DNA of 64,000 nucleotides from Liriodendron chinense (Eukaryota; Streptophyta; Magnoliopsida; Magnoliales; Magnoliaceae), in contig ML058372.1 in NCBI GenBank assembly GCA_003013855.2, positions 496,001 through 560,000 of the forward strand, given 5' to 3'. The position numbers and the translations under genes were made by a program. Positions 12,501-24,300 of the stretch are shown here, piece after piece; the stretch's first letter is position 1; every line of letters starts with the position of its first letter. Below the pieces are notes generated by a model that worked only from the letters and a program-made list of their open reading frames with translations, did not search any database and was not told the DNA's origin.

Positions 12501-15500
12501 ATTCGATCGCATGCGACCACACATTAATTTTTTTTTTTTAATTTAAAAAAAGAAGAAGAAAATGGGAAAAATTAAGAAAAATTGATAAATCTAAAAGAAT
12601 AAGATAAGCATTATGAATTAGAAGAAGTGATCCAATTTGTTTTTTTTTATCTATTTCATTGTAAATTTGTAATTTGTTATTTGTATAATTGGTCCATAAG
12701 CTACTGGTCCCTAAGGTACATTAGTAAGGCATCATTCAAAAAGTCACACTAATGACTTGACACAAACTCACTAAGTCATCTTCTAAGTTCTAATTCATTA
12801 ACAATTAACAAGTAATAACTAATAAATAACAACTTACTAAAATTTAAATTTTTTATTGAGAAATGAATAAGATATCTTGATAACTTACAAACTTACAAAT
12901 TACAATTTACATACCTAACAAGTAGCAACTTATACTAATAAAGTAATAATACTATTATTGTATACATTGATCTCTCTCCCATTGTGGCACATCACTACCA
13001 CCATCATTGTTGTTAGAGTATATTAAGTAGATTAGGATACTGCCTCTTTTGATAAAACCTGTCTGTTAGGATTTACCTAGATCTTTAGAGATCTCTTCTA
13101 TATATTCTCTTGATTGATAATAAAATAAACAAGTTACAGTTTTCCACATCACTACCACCATCATTGTTGTTAGAGTATATTAAGTAGATTAGGATACTGC
13201 CTCTTTTGATAAAACCTGTCTGTTAGGATTTACCTAGATCTTTAGAGATCTCTTCTATATATTCTCTTGATTGATAATAAAATAAACAAGTTACAGTTTT
13301 CCACAATGTAGTCCCTCATGTTTAGCATGGCATCAGAGCTCAGATATGAGGCTTTTGATCTACTCACCCCCACACCACCATTGCCATCCTGACTAACAAC
13401 CCAACAAACCAGACCCATTCTCATCCACTATCTACACCTGATGTCATACAACCCATTGCCTCCGTGATTTGAAGAAGCTCAATTTAAGAGCTAGTCTCCC
13501 CTCCCCAAACCCATCACCACCATTGCCATCCGCTGTGGCCCACACACTGCCTGTCAGATTCGCGTCTTCCACAGATTCGGCCGCTCGCTCTGTTGTGCTG
13601 TCACTTTTGTTGCTACTTTCATCAAGATCCACATCTGCTGTTTGCAACCTTCACTGTATTTTGCCATCGCCTTTGCTCCCTTGATTTTCTTCGGTTCGAT
13701 TTCGCGTCTCCTTCCAGCATTAGATCCAGCAACTACCACCTTCTGTCACCATTTATCTGGAAAACCCAACTCATTATCCGTCGCCCTTTCTCTGTTTGAA
13801 CCCACACCGTCGCCATTAACATCACACGCGGCCCCTGATCATTACTCTTCACCTCTTGCGGCAGTCGTTTTCTGGCATCGTACCAATGATCGCGGCAAGC
13901 AGCACCTCCGTTTCCTGTGGCCGTCTTCTCCCTTGCATTTCGGCAGATCTAACCATTGCCCGAAACCCTATCGTGTGACCATCCCTTCAAGCCCTCTTTC
14001 ATCTTTTCCATCATTGGTCCCGCCTGAAACATCTATCAGCGAACAGTCCTTGCACCATTCAACAAAATCCACCTCAATCCAACAAAACCCTAGCCCTTGT
14101 CGACTGGCAACACGTTACCCACCTAGTTTTTGGTGTGGGACCTGGATCCTTGGTGGGCCTGGATGATCTCCACAATGCTGCTAGATTGTTAATTGCGGAT
14201 CATTGCTATTTCTTTGATTTCGTTGTTGCTCATCAATGCTACCTGTCTTATGATCTCCAATCTCTTCTATATATTCTCTTGATTGATAATAAAATAAACC
14301 AGTTACAGTTTTCCACAATGTAGTCTCTCGTGTTTAACATGGTATCAAAGCTCGGATCAGAGGCTTTGGATCTGCTCACCCCCACACCACCACCCATTGC
14401 CATCCCAACTAATGTTGTTATAATTGTTATCGTATCGTAAATCGTAAAGGGGTCTGAATCATGTCGTATCATAAATTGTAAGATTTTTCAAATTTTCATA
14501 AAACATGTCATAAAAAAATTATATATAATAATATAAATAAAAAAACATATCAATCATCCATTTTGTCATGAATATGCAAAAAACAAAAAAGATGTATCAC
14601 ATGTATATCATTATATGACTCGTGTCATAATCAAGTTCAAACAATAATCCATTTCCCATCCCATGTACATATAAGTTTTCTTTTTCTATATGATTTAAAA
14701 AATAACATTTTCCCCGTTCCCATTTACATTTATAATTCTTTATTCACTTGTTTCTATATTCAAAAAGTAAATAAAAAGGTCCAAACAAATCTATTATTCA
14801 TCGACTACGTCATCATCCTCCTCCTCATCACCCATTGGGTCAACATTATCAACATCATCTTCATCTTCCGAATTTGATGTCGAAATAAACTCATCTTCCT
14901 CCTCTACTTCTGCCACTTTTTCTTTTCCCTTCGCCTTGCTTCGAATAGCAAGTTTTCTAGAACCTACAAAATAGTTGTTGCAACAAAATTCATTATAATA
15001 ATTAATAATTGTAACACTACACTATATGATTAAACAATAAAAACATGAGTCATATACCACGTCGCCCATCCAGTTTTGATGTGGATCCACCTACACCTTG
15101 CACATCCTCCAAGCCTTCAGCAAAACATTCACTCATGTCCATACATGTGTTATCTGTAGGAAGTGCGGGATTTTCTTTCTCCGTGATCCATTCATCATCA
15201 GATTCATATTTGATAAGCATAGAAGATCAAGTCCTTGGTCCTTTTCTCTCTTTGCATGACAGACTTCGCGCTGGAGATTATATTTTACGAAGACGAGCGC
15301 ATTCAATCTTTGTTGCTCAAGTCTATTCCTCTTCTTTGAATGTATTTGCAAGCCCATGAACATAATAATATAAGGCTATTGGTCACACTACCATCTACAT
15401 GGTGAATTCATAAGTTGATTAATGAATTCAATAATGTCTCACCTGCTCAAAAGTGCTCCAATTGCGCTCACAACCAGTGGCACTACATGTCAAACTCAAA

Positions 15501-18500
15501 ATACGGATAGCCAACTTTTGCAATTCTGGACACTCGTCTCCGTAACTCTCCCACCATAGACCTAAAATACAATCATATATAATTTATATAAACAATAGGC
15601 ACACAATCAAATTCAAAGAAACAAAATATTTGTAACTTTGTAAGTAAAATTACCTGGTTGGTTTGTCGTTCTAGTTAGCTTTGTTGTCTCTCTTCCAAAT
15701 AAACCATAGGCCTTTTTGAACTTGTCCATCTACTCATCAATGATGACCCTCTGTCTTGAATCAGGGACCATTCTTTCAATACAATCATATAGGCCGATTT
15801 TAATCTCTAAATCCGGATGAAAATTGTCATCATACTGAAATTTTGGATTTAAGAAATAAGCCGCTGCATGTAATGGCCCATGCAACTGAAGATTCCATCG
15901 TTGGTCTATTATGTCCCATATAGCCGAATACATCTTCTTCACCTCTCCCAAATTATTTGCCATAGCTTCTTTTGCTCGATCCATCGCTTCATAAATATAT
16001 CCCATGGCCGACCTCTCATCTGAGTCAACTAGCCTTAGTACCTTGACCAATGAGGGAGTGGTCTTCAAGCAAAACTTGATAGATGGTAAAAAATCTACAT
16101 TGGCCAAAACAATGTCTTGAACATGCTTCCCCTTTGTAGTCTTAGAGAAGTTGCTACCTTCCCATTCTTTCGAGGTAAACATTGACCTCAGGCCAATTCT
16201 ATTTTCGTGAATACTTTTTAAAGTTAAGTAACACGTAGTAAACCGTGTTACTGCCGGTCGAGTCAACTCCCCCCTCGTATGCTTCGTCATCAAATTCCAT
16301 ACCCAACAATGTTTGTAAATACAGACTGTTATAGCCCTTGCTTTTGCCACGGTCTTTGAATGAACTTGGCAGTTTTCCAATGTCTGCAAGCATTAAGTCT
16401 ATGCAATGGGCATCACATGGAGACCAAAACAATGTCTTCCTCTTCTCCATCAACATCTGACCTGCCTTCACATAGGCGGGTGCATTATTTGTAACTACTT
16501 GCACAACGTTCTTTTCATCCACCTCATCAATCACGGACTTGAGCAACCTTAACAAATTGTCCGCATTTTTTGAAATATCGGACGTATCAACAGATCTTAA
16601 AAATACTGTACCACTTGGACTATTTACTAAAATTTTTATAACTGACCAATTCACTCAATCGATCCACCCATTTGACATAATTGTACATCCAGTCTTCCCC
16701 CATTCCTTCTTATATACATCAATAGATTTCTCTATTGACTCAACCTCCATCTTCAAAAAATTATTTCTCACTTCATGATACGAAGGAAGCTTCAATCTCG
16801 GCCCAAATTCGGCTACCGCTTTCATCATTGGTGTGAAGAATGGGCTCTTTAAGGTTGAATGGTAGAGCATTCGTATATAGGAAACTCGAAATAGATAAAC
16901 ACACATTTTCTCTATCTCCCGTCTTCCATATTTTGTTTAGAGTGGCTTATTGTTTATCTTTTGCCCAAGGTGGGCCGTACCGGTTACGTATTGGCCGTAT
17001 CGGCCGATACGTACCAGAAACGGCCGGTACCGTTACGCGATACGGGGTCCAAATCGGGGACCCCGAAAATTCGGACCGTTACGGAGCCGTAACGGCCGGT
17101 ACGGCCCAAAACGGCCGTTACGCCCCCCGTAACGGTAAAAAAACGGTAACTTTTTTTTTTTTTTTTTTATAAATAGTTGCTGTTTTGTAATTTCTTCCCA
17201 CTTTTCTTCCCCCATTTCTTTTCTAATCTGTTCTTTTGCTAAAAACGACCACAATTAGTCTATTTTGGAGAATTAAAACGACCAATTTCTACGATTTGAA
17301 TGAATCGAAGCTCCGTGGGCCATTTTTCGAAGAAATCCGAAAATAGGTATTTATACATTTTTCTTCCTCTAATCACTTTTTTTCCACCTTGATATGATGT
17401 TGTAGCCATTGTAAAATGTTAAAATGTGTATTTCAAGATTATGCAACTGATTTTTATATTTTTTTTATATTTTTTTTAATTTCTGTCTATTTTCGGATTA
17501 ATATTAAAAATTAGTAAAAATCAATTTTTTTTTTTTTTTCTGGTTTAATGGTTGGATAACATGTGTTACTTATAGTAGGACACAATCATGTGCATTTTAC
17601 AGATTATGCACATGATTTGCTATTTTTTTGTATTTTTTTTAATTTCGGAATAATTTTGGAATAAATTTAAAAATTAGGAAAAATCATTTTTTTCAAAAAA
17701 AATTCTGGTTTAAAGGTTGGATAATATGTGTTACTTATAATAGAATATAAGCATGTGCATTTTACAGATTATGCACATGGTTTGCTATTTTTTTTGGTAT
17801 TTTTTTAATTTCGGAATAATTTTAAAATTTAGGGAAAATTAATATTTTCAAAAAGAAATTCTGATTTAAAGGTTGGATGACATGTGTTACTTATAATAGA
17901 ACATAATCATGTGCATTTTACAGATTATGCGCATGGTTTGCTATTTTTTTTGTATTTTTTTAATTTCGGAATAATTTTAAAAATTAGGGAAAATTAATAT
18001 TTTCAAAAAAAAATTCTGATTTAAAGGTTGGATGACATGTGTTACTTATAATAGAACATAATCATGTGCATTTTACAGATTATGCACATGGTTTGCTATT
18101 TTTTTGTATTTTTTTAATTTCGGAATAATTTTAAAAATATGGAAAAATTAATATTTTCAAAAAAAAATTCTGATTTAAAGGTTGGATGACATGTGTTACT
18201 TATAATAGAACATAATCATGTGCATTTTACAGATTATGCACATGGTTTGCTATTTTTTTTGTATTTTTTTAATTTCGGAATAATTTTAAAAATTAGGGAA
18301 AATCATTTTTATCGAAAAAAAAATTTGGTTTAAAGGTTGGATAATATGTGTTACTTATAATAGAATGTTATCATGTGCATTTTACAGATTATGCACATGG
18401 TTTGTTATTTTTTTGGTATTTTTTTAATTTCGGAATAATTTAAAAAATTAGGGAAAATCATCTTTTTCAAAAAAAAATTCTGGTTTAAAGGTTGGATAAC

Positions 18501-21349
18501 ATGTGTGACTTATAATAGAACATAATCATGTGCATTTTACAGATTATGCATATGGTTTGTTATTTTTTTTGTATTTTTTTAAATTTCGGAATAATTTTAA
18601 AAATTAGAGAAAATCATTTTTTTTCAAAAACATGGAGAATCATATTTACAGATTAATGAGTAATGACTAATGTATGTTTATATTTTTATTTTTTCGACAG
18701 GTTTTGCCGTTTTGGAGCTTCGTAGTTGTACTTTGTAGGCTGTAGCCCATAGGGTTTAGTAATTGAATTTAGTAGTTAGTACTTGATTTCATTATCTGTA
18801 TTTAAGATTTACAATTACATTTATAAATTTTAAAATCTAAGTATTTCACTCTTTAGAGTTTAGACTCAGTATCTAAGTGACATAGCCACATCACATCAGC
18901 CATCTCTAATTAAAAAATGTCTGGGACTGGAACTGGAAGTGGAACTGCAAATGAGGATATTGGATGGGAACATTGTCAGAGGGTAGGTGGTGGAAGGCAT
19001 CAAATAAAATGCAACTATTGTGATATAGTAATAAATGGTGGAATTACGCGACTTAAACAACATTTGGCACATCGAAAGGGTCAAGTTGCAGGATGCACCA
19101 AAGTTCCCAAAGAGATAATGATACAGATGCAATCCAATTTAGAAGAGTCAAAGGGGAAACGAGCTGCTGTGCAGAAAAAGAAAGATGATATCCTTGATCG
19201 AGCCCGACAAGAGGTGTTTGGTCCAGAATATATGGGCGTTCGTGGCGAAGACATCATTGATTCTGGGGAAGATTCTGATCGAGAAATGACTATAGCTAGG
19301 AGAGAAAGCGTGCGCTATGCTCGTGAAGAGGAAGAACGTCGACGCATGTTTGGTTCAAGTGCGAGTGGGAGTGGGAGTGGCCAGGGGAGTACAACTGCAG
19401 CCCCAACGGGAAGTACAGCTGGGGTTGGAGGGGGTATGTTTGGTGGATTAAGGCGTATGTTTAGCAGCCGGCGGGGCACATCTTCACATGTAGCTCGTCA
19501 TCCTATAGATGTAGATGTGGAAGAAGAAGATGTGCCTAGGAGACCCTCTGTTGATCCGATCCTCTTTAGGAAAGAATCTAGTAAACAAAAGAAGATAAAA
19601 CAAATGTGGAGTAGAACTTCTGTTGAGAAACTAGGTAGGGCAGCAGCAAAGTTATTTATACATGCCAACATACCCCCTAATGCGGCAAACTCTCCATATT
19701 GGCAGGTGGTAATTGATGCAGCAGCAGAAGCAGGTGAAGGAATTAAAGCTCCCACAGCCAAGGAGATTAGGGGAAAATGGACAGACGCAGAGTATGCAGA
19801 TACAAAGGCATACGTAAATACCTTTAAACCCATATGGCAGGCCAGAGGATGCACGATCATGTGTGATGGTTGGACTGGCCCAACAAGACGCAGCATGATC
19901 AACTTTATGGTGTATTGCCACTTGGGAACAGTGTACCACAAGTCAATTGATGCCTCGGATGAAATAAAAAATGCTAAATATATTTTTAACTTGATGGATA
20001 AAGTAGTGGATGAGATTGGGGAGGAGAATGTGGTGCAGATTGTGACAGATAATGAAGCAACATATAAGTCTGCAGGAAATATGTTGATGCTAAAGAGAAC
20101 ACATATATTTTGGTCACCGTGTGCTGCACATTGTATTGATCTTATATTGGAAGATATTGGAAAGAGAAAGAATGTCAAGGAAATGGTTGAAAAAGCAAAA
20201 GAAGTGACAACATTTATTTACAACCATAATCACCTAGTTGCAATAATGAGGAAGTTCACGAAGGGACGAGAGTTGCTTAGGCCAGCGGCGACTAGATTTG
20301 CAACAAACTTTGTAGCTTTAGAGAGTTTGTATCAGCATAGGGGAGAGTTGAGTGAAATGTTTGCTTCCCAACAATGGCTCAACACAAAATATGGGAAGAA
20401 GACATCAGGGACGCCGGTTGATGTTGTAAACACCATAAGAGACAACAAATATTGGAAGAGGGTTAAGAAAATTTTAAAGGTGATTGAACCACTGATGAGG
20501 GTACTTCGTCTTGTTGAAACCGATGAAGCACCTACGATGGGCTTCTTCTACGACGCCATGGATAAAGCGAAGTTGGCAATTCAACGTGATTGTTCAAGCT
20601 GGCAATCTTACTGGAATTTGATCGACAAAAGATGGACAAATCAGCTCCACCACGATATTCATGCAGCAGGTTATTACCTAAATCCTAGGTATAGATATGC
20701 CCAATCATTTGTTATGGATGATGAGATTCGTATTGGATTAAAGAACGTGATAAAGAGATTAGAGCCTGACTTAGATGTACAAATAAAGGCTTTGAATGAA
20801 TTGGATATATTTGGAACTCGCCAGGGTAGCTTTGGAGATACTCTTGCACAACATGCAGTACTTAAGTTGCACCCCGCAGACTGGTGGATAAATTTCGAAG
20901 AGGACACACCGGCTCTCCAAAAAATTGCAGTAAGGATTTTGAGCCAAACGACGTCTTCCTCTAGTTGCGAAAGAAATTGGAGTTGTTTTGCACTTATTCA
21001 TACGAAGAATAGAAATAGAATTCAGACTAGGACGTTAGATAGACTTGTCTTTATGCATTACAATATGAGGCTAAGAATGCGCATGCATTCAAGGAGGCCT
21101 ACCAGTACCGGTGATGGGGATTATTGTCCAATAAACTTGGACAATATTTATGATGAGGATGACCCACTTCTACCTTGGTTGGAAGTAAGGGAAAAAGAAA
21201 TAGAAGATGATAGTGAAGAAATAGAAGTTGAAGACCCAGAAATACGCAGGGCACAGCAAGAGAGTCGTGCATTTGTGTTTGACCCAGAAAGGGGGGCGGA
21301 TTTCATGCAAACTCAGCAGAAGAGTGCGAGCTCTAGCGATACTGAAACA

Positions 21350-21389
<40 letters not shown>

Positions 21390-24300
21390 CACCTAATGCT
21401 GGTCCCATTTCTGGCATTGCTCAACCCACCGGGGCTACTGATACCATACAGCCGTCTACGGATCGCGAGGCTGATGAACTTCGACGAAGCAGGCGGGGCC
21501 GAGGGGGTCGAACTTATGAGTGTACTGAGTCACGATACAGCCAGCAAGAGCCTGGCTCCAGTAGTGCACCTGCAGGTCCTGCACCTGCACCGCAATCTAC
21601 ACCGACAGATCTGGAACATCAGCATGCGTATGGCTATGATCCGAGGAATTATGGGTATTCTTACAGCCAATGGGATTATAGGGAACCTGTTCCGCCACTT
21701 TCATGTTGGAGTAGTCCTCCTGACGCTGTTCCACATCTACCATATGAACCAAATCCAAGTTATTCATCTCAATCTCAACAGCCTGGCCCTGAATACGAGT
21801 ACCAGTATGGGCACGGCTATTCGACGGGCACTAGTAGATATCCTCACTCAGGGTCAGAATCTTTGCCTAGTCAGGATCAGTCATCATCAGGTTTCGTTGA
21901 CCTGATCTTTCCCTCTGGCACTGAATATTATGGATATGCAACAACAAGACCGCAACAACCCGATGATGATGACGACGACGACGTGGAGGTTGAGCAACCA
22001 CAACAAAGCAGGTTTTCATTTTGGTGGTGAGTTCCGATTTGGTGAGTCTTTTCCATTACCCACATGGTCATACATTCACCAAAAAAACACACACTTTACA
22101 TTGTTGAACTTGTGTTTAAAATAACTCCCCTGACAAGTGACAACCAGTCAAGTAATCTTTAATCAACATGCTTGCAGGGGAGTATATCAAGTATTACTAA
22201 TTTTTTTTCCTACTTTAGAATGTTCAATTGGCAGGACAAGAGTCGGTCATAGATTCAAGATAAGAGAAGTCTTAATACATTATTTTTTGCAAGTCCTCAC
22301 TCCTCACTCCTCAGGTATGTAAATAAATTGTAAATAATATAAAGTAAATTATAAAAAATAATAGTAAATGTGAAAATTGAAATACTTTGATGTTACATTT
22401 ATTCTAATATACATATTATTGGTATTAGACAGTTAGAAATTTGAATTTATAAGTTCTGCAGTTAATTCCAAGTTATTAGCTTCATAAATTCACCAGACAG
22501 CCTGATACAGCTTTTTCACCAAAGAGTAGACCGCTTCACCACCATAAACATGTTCAAAATTATAAATGAATGCATATTTGGGATGTTTGGAATTTTTTGG
22601 ATTTAATCCATATTTTTTTAAAATTTTTTGGCAAAAAAAAAAAAGTTGACCGTTACGGGGGGCGTATCGGCCGATACGGCCCGTATCCGTATCGGAAACG
22701 GTGGGCACCGTTACGCCCACCGAAACCGATACGGGACACCTTGCTTTTGCCCCACTCTTTCCCATAAAATCATCCATTGTTCTCTTTCTTTTTTCACCAC
22801 CCATTTTAACATCATGAATTATAGGAATCCTTCCAATATCATAGGCCATCTCCTCCTATTGCTTCTTCTCGCTAACATTGCCATCTAATAAATTCTTGAA
22901 TTTTTCGGTTACATCACCACCTACTTCGGGACATGCCACAATATTCTTCTTTGTTCGGGCTAGGTGATGTTTCATTCGAAACACACCTCCCAAATACGCC
23001 TTCCCACAAAAATTGCATCTGAGGTGTAGATTATTGTTTCATTCATCTTAGAATAATACTCCCATGTAAGATCATTGTCCTTTGTCTTCGATTTCTTGCC
23101 CATCTTCAATGCTCAAAACAAATCAATGCCAAGCCTACATACATATTAAGAAAAAAACTATTTAGGCTAGGTCCCACACAAACAAAGATTATAAATTGAT
23201 TAAAACTGAGAAAACCATTTTAAATTTGGAATAAATGAAAAAACTATTGAAAAACAACTATTTAGGTCCACATAAACACCAAATCTCACCACTATTTCTC
23301 CAAAGAAAGAAAATAAGCGATGTTATAATGTATATGGGGCATAAATAACTTTTAAACACAAAAACCTTAAAAAAGAATGACCAAAAAAAAAAAAAAAATC
23401 GAAATATTATATAGTTCTTCTAAAAAAAATTCATATTTTCACAAATATATGAAAGAAATGAAATAGAAAAGAATAGTAGAATATTTTACCTATATTCTTA
23501 CCTATTTCAACATAGAAATCGAATGCAACAAGTAGCGTTCGATTTCGTTGAGCAACGAAAGAGATATCTTGATTTCTTTTCTTTAGGTTTTTATGGCCCA
23601 CAAGCTCCAAAAGTCCCCAAAATCTCTCAAGAGTTGCAAAAGATATGCTACTTTTTTTTTTCTTTTTTTATGACCTTGGGTAAGGCTTAAATGGGTTTTA
23701 AAATAAAAGAAAAAAATACAAAAAATGAAAAAAAATTGAAAAAATACCAAAGTTAGGACCAGCTGTTGTCGGTTTTGCGTCACGCTGTTGAATCGTACAA
23801 TTCGTATCATGAATCGTACGATTTTGACAACACCGATACCGACTAACAACCCAACAAACCCGACCCATTCTCACCGTCTACATGTGATGCCATACAATAT
23901 TGTAGCCTTGATTTGAAGAAGGTCGATTTGGGAGCCAGTCTCCCCTCCATAAACCCATCACCACCATCGCTATACGCTGTGGCCCACACACCGCCCGTCG
24001 GAATCGCGTCTTCCATAGATCCGGTCGCTCGCTCTGTCACGCTGTCACTTACGTTGCTACTTTCGTCAAGATACACATCTGTTGTTTGCAACCTCCACCA
24101 GATTTCGCCATTGCCTTTGCCCCCTTGATTTTCTCCAGTCCGATTTCACGTCTCCTTCTAGCATTAGATCCCGCAACTTCCATCTTTTGTCACCATTAAT
24201 TTGGAAAACCCAACTCATTACTTCTCCCCTTCTCTGTTCGAACCTATACTGCCGCCATTAATGCCACACGCAACCCCTGCTCATTACTCTTTGCCTCTTG

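Larger units (their letters stand above)
16966..22743 (+). mobile_element. hAT-2, complete autonomous-looking hAT transposon
   Basis: The element is 5778 bp. Perfect 8-bp target duplications CTTTTGCC flank it at 16958-16965 and 22744-22751. The imperfect terminal repeats are CAAGGTGGGCCGTACCGGTT and, inverted, CAAGGTGTCCCGTATCGGTT. Both ends carry dense CCGTTACGG/GTATCGGCCGATAC subterminal repeats, likely transposase-binding sites. It contains a 5' leader with a tandem array, one uninterrupted 1037-codon transposase and about 700 bp of 3' sequence. It sits inside hAT-1, so it is the youngest member of this nest. Confidence 0.92.
14794..23103 (-). pseudogene. hAT-1 transposase (BED / DUF659 / dimerisation), broken
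   Basis: On the - strand the gene starts at ATG 23103 (MGKKSKTKDND). A BED zinc finger follows at about 22960-23040 (LRCNFCGKAYLGGVF, then MKHHLAR and ACPEV). At 22744-22751 it is cut by hAT-2 and resumes at 16965 with SPFFTPMMKAVAEFG, GCTIMSNGWID, a VVTNNAPAY core and CDAHCIDLML (16400-16450). The RNase-H-like fold continues to about 15730. A dimerisation motif LAIRILSLTCSATGCERNWSTF lies near 15430-15530, then HSKKRNRLEQQRLN, and an acidic tail ends at 14794. Frame changes in the BED and C-terminal parts could be introns or mutations. Position 2 of the catalytic triad reads VTNNA rather than VTDNA, so it may be inactive. Confidence 0.75.
14413..23838 (-). mobile_element. hAT-1 element, disrupted by hAT-2
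   Basis: The left end TGTTGTTATAATTGTTATCG and the inverted right end GGTGTTGTCAAAATCGTACG are related. The flanks CCAACTAA (14405-14412) and CCGACTAA (23839-23846) agree at seven of eight. The uninterrupted paralogous stretch in the retroelement's first copy reads CTGACTAA near 13390, which supports an insertion there. The exact right end is uncertain by about 6 bp. Without hAT-2 the element is about 3.6 kb and holds one broken transposase gene on the - strand. Confidence 0.65.

Noticed and set aside
13642..14166. 174-aa frame on the + strand
   Set aside because: It lies in the non-coding interior of the short-LTR retroelement and is not preserved in the second copy at 23.9-24.6 kb.
15045..15359. 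104-aa frame on the + strand
   Set aside because: Antisense to the C-terminal part of hAT-1, where the - strand shows hAT motifs.
19498..20178. 226-aa frame on the - strand
   Set aside because: Antisense shadow of the intact hAT-2 transposase.
21228..21905. 225-aa frame on the + strand
   Set aside because: Alternative frame of the hAT-2 tail, with a Met run produced by the (GAT)n tract.
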